The translations under genes and the position numbers were made by a program. Under the pieces are notes generated by a model, which had not been told where the DNA came from, ran no database searches, and saw only the letters and a program-made list of their open reading frames with translations. A stretch of 64,000 nt of DNA from Chitinibacter sp. SCUT-21. GTDB lineage: Bacteria; Pseudomonadota; Gammaproteobacteria; Burkholderiales; Chitinibacteraceae. This document shows, in pieces, positions 8,582 to 17,647 of the stretch; position 1 is the first letter of the stretch; each line of letters begins with the position of its first letter. The stretch lies in assembly GCA_041874755.1 (NCBI GenBank), contig CP102611.1:2480001-2544000 (forward strand), in the 5' to 3' direction.

Positions 8582-10474
8582 ATGTCTCACCCTCACACCC
8601 ACGATCCCAAAAAATTGGCCGGCCTTGTTGTTGGCGCGATTGGGGTTGTTTATGGCGATATTGGCACCAGTCCGTTGTATACACTCAAAGAGTGTTTTAA
8701 CGGCCACGTCCCGCTAGAGCTCAATGCCTTCAATGTTATGGGTATTCTATCGCTGATCTTTTGGGGCCTGATGCTGGTGGTGTCGCTCAAATATGTGGCG
8801 GTGATTTTGCAGGCCGACAATCGTGGCGAGGGCGGTATTTTGGCTTTGATGGCCTTGGCGCTGCGCAGTGCGACGAATAATAAGCAAAAAGCGCTCAAGC
8901 TAGCGATTTTGGGGATCTTTGGTGCGGCGTTGTTTTCGGGGGAAAGCATCATCACACCGGCCATTTCGGTGCTCTCGGCGTTAGAAGGGATTAGCCTCGT
9001 CTCGCATACTTTAGAACCGTATATTCTGCCCGTGGCCATCATGATTATGGTCGCACTGTTTGCGATGCAATCGCGCGGAACCGCACTGGTCGGCAAGCTA
9101 TTTGGCCCGATTATGGTGACTTGGTTTGTCGTTTTGGCTGTGTTGGGCATCATCAATATTATCAAAGCGCCGCAGGTCTTGGCCTCGGTCAATCCGCTGT
9201 ATGCGATCGAATTCTTCTTTGCCCATCCGTGGGTGAGCTTTGTGCTGCTCGGCGCGGTGGTGTTGTGTTTGACTGGGGTTGAGGCGCTGTATGCCGATAT
9301 GGGTCACTTTGGCCGCCCCGCCATTCGATATGCGTGGTTTGTGCTGGTGCTGCCGGCCTTGATGCTGAATTATTTTGGTCAAGGTGCGTTGCTGATTTCA
9401 ACGCCAGAGGCGATCAAAAATCCGTTTTATTATCTTGCGCCAAGTTGGGCGCATATCCCGCTGGTGATGTTGTCGACGATGGCGACGGTGATTGCGTCAC
9501 AAGCGGTGATTTCAGGCGCGTTTTCGGTGGCGAATCAAGCGGTGCAATTGGGTTTTTGCCCGCGCATGGATATCCAGCACACTTCAGAGCGTGAGATGGG
9601 GCAGATCTATATTCCCGGCATTAATTGGTTCTTGCTGCTGTCGGTTATTCTATTAATTTTGGCGTTTCGCACCTCGAGTAATCTCGCCGCCGCTTATGGT
9701 TTTGCCGTGACGTGCACGATGGTAATGACCACATTATTGGCCTTTGTCGTGGCGGGGCATTACTTCACTGGTCGCAAAAAATGGGCATATTGGAGTTTAT
9801 TGGCCTTCTTGCTGGTGATAGATCTGGCGTTTTTCTCTGCCAATATCCTCAAAATCCACGAAGGCGGCTGGTTCCCACTGATGCTCGGCTTGGTGGCCTT
9901 TACTTTGATGATGACGTGGAAGCGTGGCCGAGAATTGCTCTCGACGAAATTGCGCGAAGGAGAAATGCCGCTCTCTGGTTTTGTTGAGAGCTTGGAGTCT
10001 AGCCCACCACAGCGTGTCGAAGGGTTGTCGATCTTTATGACCGCCAATTCTGATACGGTGCCGCATGCATTACTGCATAACTTAAAACACAATAAAGTGC
10101 TGCACGAGCAGGTCGTGTTCCTCACGATTCGCACCGACGATGTGCCATTCGTACCTAGCCGCGAACGCGTGGTGGTGCGGAAAATGGGTGAATCGTTTTA
10201 TCAGGTGATTGCTACATTTGGCTTTAAAGAAGAGCCGAGTGTGCCGCTGGTATTGCAGCAAATTACTCAGCTGCAGCCGGAACTGGAATTCGATGATATG
10301 AACACCTCGTTCTTCTTATCGCGTGAAACGATTGTTGAGGCGAAATATCCATCGATGAGCTGGTGGCGTAGACGTTTGTTTAGCTTGATGAGTCGGAATG
10401 CAACACGTGTGACCAACTTCTTTAAAATCCCACCCAACCGCGTGGTTGAAATGGGGATGCAAGTTGAGTTGTAA
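8582..10474 (+). CDS. kup: Low-affinity potassium transporter Kup
   Basis: A 630-residue K+/H+ symporter of the KUP/HAK family in the inner membrane. The signature GAIGVVYGDIGTSPLYTLKE lies near residue 20. About twelve hydrophobic segments run to around residue 455, with EGGILALMALALR and SGESIITPAISVLSALEG as typical loops. A cytosolic tail of about 175 residues follows (VFLTIRTDDVPFVP), ending MGMQVEL, close to other Kup termini. A TATAAT hexamer at 8547-8552 may be its -10 box, but no good -35 is seen. A strong bidirectional terminator follows. Confidence 0.95.
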   Translation: MSHPHTHDPKKLAGLVVGAIGVVYGDIGTSPLYTLKECFNGHVPLELNAFNVMGILSLIFWGLMLVVSLKYVAVILQADNRGEGGILALMALALRSATNNKQKALKLAILGIFGAALFSGESIITPAISVLSALEGISLVSHTLEPYILPVAIMIMVALFAMQSRGTALVGKLFGPIMVTWFVVLAVLGIINIIKAPQVLASVNPLYAIEFFFAHPWVSFVLLGAVVLCLTGVEALYADMGHFGRPAIRYAWFVLVLPALMLNYFGQGALLISTPEAIKNPFYYLAPSWAHIPLVMLSTMATVIASQAVISGAFSVANQAVQLGFCPRMDIQHTSEREMGQIYIPGINWFLLLSVILLILAFRTSSNLAAAYGFAVTCTMVMTTLLAFVVAGHYFTGRKKWAYWSLLAFLLVIDLAFFSANILKIHEGGWFPLMLGLVAFTLMMTWKRGRELLSTKLREGEMPLSGFVESLESSPPQRVEGLSIFMTANSDTVPHALLHNLKHNKVLHEQVVFLTIRTDDVPFVPSRERVVVRKMGESFYQVIATFGFKEEPSVPLVLQQITQLQPELEFDDMNTSFFLSRETIVEAKYPSMSWWRRRLFSLMSRNATRVTNFFKIPPNRVVEMGMQVEL

Positions 10475-10500
10475 AAAAGCAGCCTGCGGGCTGCTTTTTT
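10473..10500. terminator. Bidirectional terminator between kup and the HAD gene
   Basis: GCAGCC and GGCTGC form a stem around TGCG, flanked by six A on the left and six T on the right, so it can end transcription from both sides. It overlaps the stop of the minus-strand gene. Confidence 0.85.
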
Positions 10501-11128
10501 ATTTGACGAGTTGATGTAACTGTTGAATGACCATATCAGCTGCTGGGTGATTGCGGTTTGACGGCCGTAACCACACGGTGCGCATCCCCAGGCGTTTGGC
10601 GGTTAAGAGATTATCTACGCTGTCTTCCACCATGATGCATTGCTTGGCTTGAAGCCTAAATTGGCGCAGCATGGCCCGATAGCTACTGCTAAATGGTTTG
10701 GGCTGTAGTTTTACTGTATCGATAGCCGCGATGCCGGAGAAATATTGGCTAATTCCGAGTTCAAACAGCATCATCTCGGCATACTGCAGGGGGCCATTGG
10801 TAAATAAATATTTTTTACCTGGTAATTGCGCGAGCGTGGACTTTAGCCTGGGCATTGGATGAAGCTGTTGTTTGAGCTGCTGTAATGGGTGGCAGGCGGC
10901 AAGAAAATGATGGGGGTTGAGGTGTTGGTGGTGTTTGCGCAAACCCAGCATCGTTGCCCCATAACGTCGCCAGTATTCTTGCCGGATTTGATTAGCTGCA
11001 TCGTGATTTAGATTGAGGTGAATTTTGAGCCATTCGGTCATCGCCGCATCAATCACTGGAAACGCATGCCGACTGGCATTGTGCAAAGTGTTGTCGAGAT
11101 CAAAAATCCAATTCATGTTGCGCATCAT
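10499..11128 (-). CDS. HAD-family pyrimidine 5'-nucleotidase
   Basis: A 209-residue HAD phosphatase. Motif I is FDLDNTLHNAS near residue 10, motif II is YLFTNGP, and motif III/IV is IMVEDSVDNLLTAKRLGM. The start (NWIFDLDNTLH) and overall pattern match the bacterial group related to yeast SDT1 and annotated as pyrimidine 5'-nucleotidase. That family dephosphorylates UMP/CMP or other small phosphates, so the substrate is inferred. Start codons ATG 11128, 11125 and 11116 are all in frame and none has a clear ribosome site. Confidence 0.8.
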   Translation of the reverse strand: MMRNMNWIFDLDNTLHNASRHAFPVIDAAMTEWLKIHLNLNHDAANQIRQEYWRRYGATMLGLRKHHQHLNPHHFLAACHPLQQLKQQLHPMPRLKSTLAQLPGKKYLFTNGPLQYAEMMLFELGISQYFSGIAAIDTVKLQPKPFSSSYRAMLRQFRLQAKQCIMVEDSVDNLLTAKRLGMRTVWLRPSNRNHPAADMVIQQLHQLVK

Positions 11129-11129
11129 A

Positions 11130-11159
11130 AAAATAGCCGACTGGTAAGCCGGCTATTTT
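11130..11159 (-). terminator. Terminator after the CBS-domain gene
   Basis: AAAATAGCCG and CGGCTATTTT form a 10-bp stem around a 10-nt loop. On the minus strand it ends in a T-run, just past the CBS gene and just before the HAD gene start. Confidence 0.7.
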
Positions 11160-11184
11160 ATCGTTGAATGTTTAATATGGGCGT

Positions 11185-11616
11185 TTAACCATAAATGTAA
11201 TGCGTCATTTGGTCGATAACGAATTCTTGATCGGCGATTTTTTCGCGCACTAAATCGCCAATTGAGAGGATGCCCAGTACCTTGTCGTTTTCCAGCACGG
11301 GTAAATGGCGAATGCGCTTTTCGGTCATTAAACCTAAGCAATCATCAACCGTGGCCGTTGGTGGTACACACAGCAATTTGTGGGTCATGATTTCAGAGAT
11401 TGGTGTGCCAGCCGACGTTTTTCCCATTAATACGACTTTGCGGGCGTAATCGCGTTCAGAAAAAATGCCGACTAATTTTTCACCATCCATAACCAGAATG
11501 GCGCCAATATTATTGTCGGCCATGATTTGCAAAGCTTGATATACGGTGCCACTAGGCGCAATAGAGACTGTACGTCGCTCGGCTTTGTCGCCTATTAATT
11601 GGCGCGCTGTTTTCAT
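11185..11616 (-). CDS. CBS-domain pair protein
   Basis: A 143-residue protein of two CBS motifs: VYQALQIMADNNIGAILVMD with GIFSERDYARKVV, then VDDCLGLMTEKRIRHLPVLE with GILSIGDLVRE. Such stand-alone pairs bind adenosine nucleotides or SAM and act as energy sensors; the partner is unknown. The start at 11616 (MKTARQL) is chosen because GGGAGT lies 7-8 nt upstream. An in-frame GTG at 11649 has no ribosome site and would add 11 unlikely residues. The gene has its own terminator on each side and appears monocistronic. Confidence 0.88.
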   Translation of the reverse strand: MKTARQLIGDKAERRTVSIAPSGTVYQALQIMADNNIGAILVMDGEKLVGIFSERDYARKVVLMGKTSAGTPISEIMTHKLLCVPPTATVDDCLGLMTEKRIRHLPVLENDKVLGILSIGDLVREKIADQEFVIDQMTHYIYG

Positions 11617-11675
11617 GGATAGACTCCCGTCTGGTGTGGGTACTATCACTTTAGTTGGCGGTAATTAATAGGCAA

Positions 11676-11706
11676 GAAAAAGGGGCGTTGTTGCGCCCCT
11701 TTTTTT
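11676..11706 (-). terminator. Terminator after argB
   Basis: GGGGCG and CGCCCC pair around TTGTTG, with A-run and T-run flanks. It follows argB on the minus strand. Confidence 0.8.
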
Positions 11707-11726
11707 GTTAAAACACTGATTTACAA

Positions 11727-12674
<948 letters not shown>

Positions 12675-12724
12675 TTACAGTGATTTCAGTGACTCTTTTG
12701 CTGTTGGAATATGGTTTCAACTGC

Positions 12725-12754
12725 TTGACGTTGTCATTAAGCAAGGTGGATAAT
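12725..12754 (+). promoter_or_regulatory. Probable tetR promoter
   Basis: TTGACG at 12725-12730 and GATAAT at 12749-12754 are 18 bp apart, one mismatch each from the sigma-70 consensus. The -10 box overlaps the operator palindrome by three bases. Confidence 0.6.
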
Positions 12755-12773
12755 AAATGAACGTTCATTTATT
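12752..12773. promoter_or_regulatory. 22-bp perfect palindrome, likely TetR operator
   Basis: The half-site AATAAATGAAC is followed directly by its exact reverse complement. It begins inside the -10 box and spans the expected transcription start of the TetR-family gene. Autorepression and control of the efflux genes are inferred from position. Confidence 0.8.
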
Positions 12774-12790
12774 TATTTTCGGTGCGCACT

Positions 12791-13420
12791 ATGAATTGCC
12801 CGATCAAGCGCTGGACTCGCCGCAAAGAAGCACGGCCACAGGAAATACTGGCAGCCGCATTATGTTTGTTTGTCGAAAAAGGCTATGCCGCAACCAAGAT
12901 TGAAGACATCGCGCGTGCCGCAGGGGTGACGCGCGGCACGCCGTATTTGTACTTTGCTAATAAAGAAGAAATTTTCAAAGCGGTGATCAGCGAGCTATTG
13001 CTGCCGCAAATCGCGCAAGGCGACGAAATTGTCAACGGCTGGCAAGGCTCGGCGCGTGATTTATTTATCGAGTTGATGCGTTTTTGGTGGGGACAAATGC
13101 GTAACCCGCAGCTTTCCGCATTGCCTAAACTCATGCTCGCCGAAGGCGGTAATTTTCCTGATGTATTGGAGCTGTATCGTGAAGGCTATGTGCAATCAGG
13201 CAACGCGCTGATTCGCCGTGTGCTGCAACTGGGTATCGACCAAGGCGAATTTACGCCCTGTGATTTGGATTACGCAGTCCATGTGGTGTGTTCGCCCGTC
13301 ATTATGGCCCTGATCTCGCAGCACTCTTTGAACTGTTTACCCCCCGATTATGATCCGGAACGTTATTTACAAACGATTTTGGATATTTTGTTAACCGGAC
13401 TTATGCACCGCAAAGGCTAA
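12791..13420 (+). CDS. TetR/AcrR-family repressor of the efflux operon
   Basis: A 209-residue TetR-family regulator. The N-terminal helix-turn-helix is ATKIEDIARAAGVTRGTPYL followed by YFANKEEIFKAVI, the family's strongest signature. The C-terminal part (LMRFWWGQMRN, LYREGYVQSGNALIRRVL) is the ligand-binding domain, with no ligand known. The adaptor gene starts 2 bp after the stop, so the regulator leads the efflux operon and probably represses it by binding the palindrome at 12752-12773. ATG 12791 is used; GTG 12782 is also in frame and neither has a good ribosome site. Confidence 0.88.
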   Translation: MNCPIKRWTRRKEARPQEILAAALCLFVEKGYAATKIEDIARAAGVTRGTPYLYFANKEEIFKAVISELLLPQIAQGDEIVNGWQGSARDLFIELMRFWWGQMRNPQLSALPKLMLAEGGNFPDVLELYREGYVQSGNALIRRVLQLGIDQGEFTPCDLDYAVHVVCSPVIMALISQHSLNCLPPDYDPERYLQTILDILLTGLMHRKG

Positions 13421-13422
13421 GC

Positions 13423-14514
13423 ATGAAACTCCTTACTATCGTCGCGCTTTTGGGCGCATTTACCTTGGTTGGCTGCCAAAAACCAGTAGAAACTGTGCAA
13501 GATATTCGTCCGGTGCGAACGATGACGGTGGGGGCGCTACACGCGAGTTCCATTGGTGAAGTCTATAGCGGTGAAGTCAAAGCCCGCCATATTGTGCCGA
13601 TGGGCTTTCGCATCGGCGGCAAGATTAATGCGCGCCCGATTAATGTGGGCGATGTGGTCAATAAAGGCCAAGTCTTAGCGACGCTAGATCCGAGCGACGT
13701 GCGCCTGACCGCCGATGCCGCGCGCGCGCAGTTTGAATCGAGCAAGGCGCAATTGGCGCAAGCTGAGCTCGATTACCAGCGTGGCAAAGAGTTGCTCGCG
13801 CAAAAATTCATTAGCCAAGCCGAAGTTGATAAACGCTTTACGCTGCTCACCGCGGCCAGACAAACCTTTGAGCAAGCGCGCTCGCAATCGCAATTGGCGC
13901 AAAATCAAAGTAATTACGCGCAACTCATTGCTGATCAATCAGGCATTGTCACCGCCACCTTGGCCGAGCCCGGCTCTGTCGTCGCGGCAGGGCAAGCCGT
14001 ATTGCAGTTGGCGAAAGATGGCGATCGTGAAGCGGTGATCGATGTGCCGGAAAACAAAGTCAAAGCCTGGCGCGAAGGCCAAAAGGTGACCGTATCGCTG
14101 TGGGCGGGTGAGCAAAGTGATTTTGAAGGCGTGATCCGTGAAGTGGCGCCAGCGGCTGACGCACTCACTCGCACCTATCGCGTTAAAGTGACTTTACCAA
14201 AATCGGACAATATCAAGCTGGGTATGACTCTGCAGGTAAAACAGCAAGCTGATCAGAAAGAGATACTTGCAGGTGTATCTTTGCCTTTGCCCGCTTTGTT
14301 TGGTAAAGAGCAAGCGCAGCGCGTTTGGCTGGTGAGCAATATCAAGGGCGAGCAAGGCGTGGTGAAAAGCATTCCGGTGAGCATTGTTGGCGTAGCTGGC
14401 TCAACGGTGAAAGTGAGCGGCGTACAAGCGGGCCAAGTGGTTGTCACTGCGGGTGCCAATTTGCTGCGCGAAGGCCAGCAAGTGCGCGTGTTGGCGGGGG
14501 CGAGCCATGACTAA
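13423..14514 (+). CDS. RND efflux periplasmic adaptor lipoprotein
   Basis: A 363-residue membrane fusion protein linking an inner-membrane RND pump to an outer-membrane channel. The N-terminal signal ends in the lipobox LVGC, so the mature protein is anchored by a lipid at Cys18. A lipoyl-like half follows (FRIGGKINARPINVGDVVNK, residues about 62-81), then a coiled-coil hairpin around 100-160 rich in Ala/Gln, a second lipoyl half (GIVTATLAEPGSVV) and beta-barrel segments (SLWAGEQSDFEGVIREVAPA). It starts 2 bp after tetR and overlaps the permease gene by 8 bp. Confidence 0.92.
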   Translation: MKLLTIVALLGAFTLVGCQKPVETVQDIRPVRTMTVGALHASSIGEVYSGEVKARHIVPMGFRIGGKINARPINVGDVVNKGQVLATLDPSDVRLTADAARAQFESSKAQLAQAELDYQRGKELLAQKFISQAEVDKRFTLLTAARQTFEQARSQSQLAQNQSNYAQLIADQSGIVTATLAEPGSVVAAGQAVLQLAKDGDREAVIDVPENKVKAWREGQKVTVSLWAGEQSDFEGVIREVAPAADALTRTYRVKVTLPKSDNIKLGMTLQVKQQADQKEILAGVSLPLPALFGKEQAQRVWLVSNIKGEQGVVKSIPVSIVGVAGSTVKVSGVQAGQVVVTAGANLLREGQQVRVLAGASHD

Positions 14515-17500
14515 GCCGAGCGAGTCTTTTAATTTATCGGCGTGGGCACTTAAGCACCAATCGCTGGTGCTGTATCTGATGGCGGTGCTGTCGCTGGCTG
14601 GGATTTTGGCCTACACGCAGCTGGGGCAAAAAGAAGACCCAGAATTTACTTTTAAAGCGATGGTCGTGCGCTCGTTCTGGCCCGGTGCTTCAGCAAGCGA
14701 AGTCGAGCAACAAGTCACCGATAAGCTCGAAGAAGCGCTGCAGGGCATTGCGTATATTGATTACACCAAAAGCTATTCTCGTGCGGGCGAATCGCTGATC
14801 ACGATTATGCTGTACGAGCATGTGCGCGCCAAAGAGGTGAACGACGCTTGGTATCAAGTCCGCAAACGCTTGAACGACACCAAAGGTAAGTTGCCGCAAG
14901 GCGTGGCGGGGCCATTTTTTAACGATGAATTTGGCGAAACCTATGGCAGCTTGTATGCGTTTACCGCCGATGGTTTTAGCTCGGCAGAACTCAAAGAATA
15001 CGTTGAAAAAGTACGTACCGAGCTGCTGCGCATTCGCGATATCAATAAAGCCACGTTGATTGGCGCGCAAGATGAAAAAATCTACGTGCAATACAGTAGC
15101 GCCAAGCTCGCAACGATGGGCGTGACGCCGTTTCAAATCAACCAAGTGCTGGCGGCGACCAATACGATGAGTCCCGCTGGGGTCGTGGAGGGGCAGGATG
15201 AGCGTGTGTTTTTGCGCGTGACCGGTGGCTTTGATGCTATCGATACGATTAAGAATACGCCAGTTACGATCAACGATCGCACCTTCAAAGTCGGCGATGT
15301 GGCCGATGTGTTTCGCGCCAATATCAACCCGGCAACGAGCAAAATGCGCTTTGCCTTGCAGGGCAATACTGGGCAAGAAGCGATTGGGCTTGGTATTTCA
15401 ATGAAGCAGGGCGGCAATGTGCTGGCGATGGGTAAGCAGATTGATGCCACGCTGGAAAAAATGAAACGCGATTTGCCGATTGGTATCGAGTTTCACGCGG
15501 TATCCGATCAGCCTGCAGTGGTGAAAAACGCTGTGCATATTTTTATGAAATCGCTGCTCGAAGCGGTGGTGATTGTCTTGGCGGTGAGCTTTCTATCGCT
15601 GGGCTGGCGCACGGGCATAGTGGTGGCCTTGTCGATTCCGCTGGTGTTGGCACTGACTTTCTTATTTATGAAAGTGTTTAATCTGGAATTGCAGCGCATT
15701 TCGCTTGGCGCTTTGGTGATTGCCTTGGGGTTGCTAGTTGACGACGCGATCATCGCAGTTGAGATGATGGCGCTGAAACTCGAAGAAGGTTGGGATAAAT
15801 TTCGTGCCGCAACCTTTGCCTATACCTCGACAGCGTTTCCTATGCTAACGGGTACGCTCATTACTGCGGCGGGGTTTCTGCCGGTAGGTCTTGCTAAATC
15901 GAATGCCGGTGAATATACCTTCTCAATTTTTGCTGTAGTGGGTTTGGCGCTGATTCTGTCGTGGGTCGTTGCGGTCTTGTTTACGCCGTATCTGGGCTAT
16001 CACCTGTTGCCAGAAAATCTGAAGCCGCATGGTTCGCACGATGCGCATTCTGGGAAGTTTTATACCCGTTTTCGCCGCGCAGTCACGTGGTGCATTACCT
16101 ACCGCAAAACGACGATTGCACTGACTGCTGGGGCGTTTGTGGCGTCGGTGCTGCTGTTTGCGGTGGCGGTGCCCAAGCAGTTTTTCCCCGCGTCCAGCCG
16201 GCCAGAGTTAATGGTTGATCTGTGGTTACCGTATACCGCATCGTATGAAGCGACCGAGCGCGAGGTGAAAAAGATCGAAGCGATCATGCTGAAAGACCCA
16301 GATGTAGTCTCGGTGACAAGCTACGTTGGTGTCGGTTCGCCGCGTTACTACATGCCGCTCGATGAGCAAATGCCGAATTTGAATTTTGGCCAGCTCACGG
16401 TGATGACCAAGGATGAACACGTTCGCGAGAATGTATTAAAGCGAATTAAAACGCTGTTTGCCAATGATTTTGCTAGCGTGCGAGGTCGGGTGACACGGCT
16501 GGAAAACGGCCCACCGGTGGGTTACCCAGTGCAGTTTCGCATTATTGGCGACGACCAGAAAAAACTAAAAGAAATCGCCGAACTGGTGGCCGAGCCGATG
16601 CGTGCGCATCCTAACTTGCGTCAAGTGCATACCGACTGGGGCGAGAAGGTCAAAGTCGTACGTCTGAATATTGATCAGGATAAATTGCGCCAATTGGGGC
16701 TAACCAGCCAGCAATTATCGCAAACGCTACAAATGGCCGTGTCGGGTGTCACTGCGACGCAATTGCGCGAAGATAATTTGCTCATCGATGTGGTTAGCCG
16801 GCTCGAAGACGCCGAGCGCACGCAGCTCGACTTTTTGGAAAACTTGCCCATTGCCTTACCAAACGGGCGTAGTGTGCCATTGGCGCAGATCGCCAAGTTA
16901 TCGATCGAAAACGAGGAAAGCATTATCTGGCGGCGTAATCGCGTTCCTGCACTGACGGTCAGAGCCGACGTCAGCGGTGCGCAAGCCCCTGATGTGTCGA
17001 TGGCTTTACTACCGAAAATGAAAGAGATCGAAGCTAAGCTGCCCGTGGGGTATCACATCGAAGCGGGCGGCACATTGGAAGCATCGAAGATTAGCCAAGA
17101 TTCGATTGCTGCGGTGATGCCCTTAATGCTGATTGTGGTGATGACTTTATTGATGCTGCAATTGCAAAGTATTCAGCGTATGTTGATGGTATTGCTGACC
17201 GCGCCGCTTGGCATGATTGGTGTCACGCTGGCTTTGTTATTGTTTCAAGCGCCATTCGGTTTTGTTGCCACGCTGGGGGTAATTGCGCTATCGGGCATGA
17301 TTATGCGCAATTCAGTGATTTTAATGGATCAAATCGAGCAAGATATTGCCGCGGGCGTTACGCCATGGGATGCCGTCATCGATTCGGCGGTACGACGTTT
17401 TAGGCCGATTATGCTGACGGCGCTGGCGGCGATTTTGGCGATGATTCCACTGACGCGCGATACCTTTTGGGGGCCGATGGCGATTGCAATTATGGGCGGC

Positions 17501-17581
17501 TTATTTGTGGCCACGGTGCTGACACTGTTGTTTTTGCCTGCACTGTATGCCGCATGGTTCCGCTTGAAGCCTAGCAATTAA
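14507..17581 (+). CDS. RND-family efflux permease (AcrB/MexB superfamily)
   Basis: A 1024-residue inner-membrane drug/proton antiporter. The protein has the RND plan of two repeats, each with a large periplasmic loop and about six membrane helices. Visible marks are PEFTFKAMVVRSFWPGASAS near the N-terminus, ALGLLVDDAIIAVEMM in helix 4 with the paired aspartates of proton transport, and ALSGMIMRNSVILMDQIEQD in the second half. It resembles the multidrug HAE1 group more than metal pumps, but the substrate is not predictable. ATG 14507 overlaps the adaptor stop; an in-frame ATG at 14441 lies inside the adaptor gene and is unlikely. Confidence 0.93.
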   Translation: MTKPSESFNLSAWALKHQSLVLYLMAVLSLAGILAYTQLGQKEDPEFTFKAMVVRSFWPGASASEVEQQVTDKLEEALQGIAYIDYTKSYSRAGESLITIMLYEHVRAKEVNDAWYQVRKRLNDTKGKLPQGVAGPFFNDEFGETYGSLYAFTADGFSSAELKEYVEKVRTELLRIRDINKATLIGAQDEKIYVQYSSAKLATMGVTPFQINQVLAATNTMSPAGVVEGQDERVFLRVTGGFDAIDTIKNTPVTINDRTFKVGDVADVFRANINPATSKMRFALQGNTGQEAIGLGISMKQGGNVLAMGKQIDATLEKMKRDLPIGIEFHAVSDQPAVVKNAVHIFMKSLLEAVVIVLAVSFLSLGWRTGIVVALSIPLVLALTFLFMKVFNLELQRISLGALVIALGLLVDDAIIAVEMMALKLEEGWDKFRAATFAYTSTAFPMLTGTLITAAGFLPVGLAKSNAGEYTFSIFAVVGLALILSWVVAVLFTPYLGYHLLPENLKPHGSHDAHSGKFYTRFRRAVTWCITYRKTTIALTAGAFVASVLLFAVAVPKQFFPASSRPELMVDLWLPYTASYEATEREVKKIEAIMLKDPDVVSVTSYVGVGSPRYYMPLDEQMPNLNFGQLTVMTKDEHVRENVLKRIKTLFANDFASVRGRVTRLENGPPVGYPVQFRIIGDDQKKLKEIAELVAEPMRAHPNLRQVHTDWGEKVKVVRLNIDQDKLRQLGLTSQQLSQTLQMAVSGVTATQLREDNLLIDVVSRLEDAERTQLDFLENLPIALPNGRSVPLAQIAKLSIENEESIIWRRNRVPALTVRADVSGAQAPDVSMALLPKMKEIEAKLPVGYHIEAGGTLEASKISQDSIAAVMPLMLIVVMTLLMLQLQSIQRMLMVLLTAPLGMIGVTLALLLFQAPFGFVATLGVIALSGMIMRNSVILMDQIEQDIAAGVTPWDAVIDSAVRRFRPIMLTALAAILAMIPLTRDTFWGPMAIAIMGGLFVATVLTLLFLPALYAAWFRLKPSN

Positions 17582-17595
17582 ATGATTTCCTGCAG

Positions 17596-17622
17596 TCAAC
17601 GTTTTGGCAGATAAAACGTTGA
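17596..17622. repeat. 10-bp perfect inverted repeat between RND permease and channel gene
   Basis: TCAACGTTTT and AAAACGTTGA pair perfectly around GGCAGAT. No T-run follows, so it is not a standard terminator. It may be an mRNA-stabilising or processing hairpin that tunes the ratio of permease to channel. Confidence 0.6.
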
Positions 17623-17647
17623 TAGAACAAATGCAAAAGGTTAAACA

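Noticed and set aside
14690..15376. 228-residue minus-strand open frame inside the RND permease gene
   Set aside because: Shadow of a high-confidence gene with biased codons; no start signal or domain.
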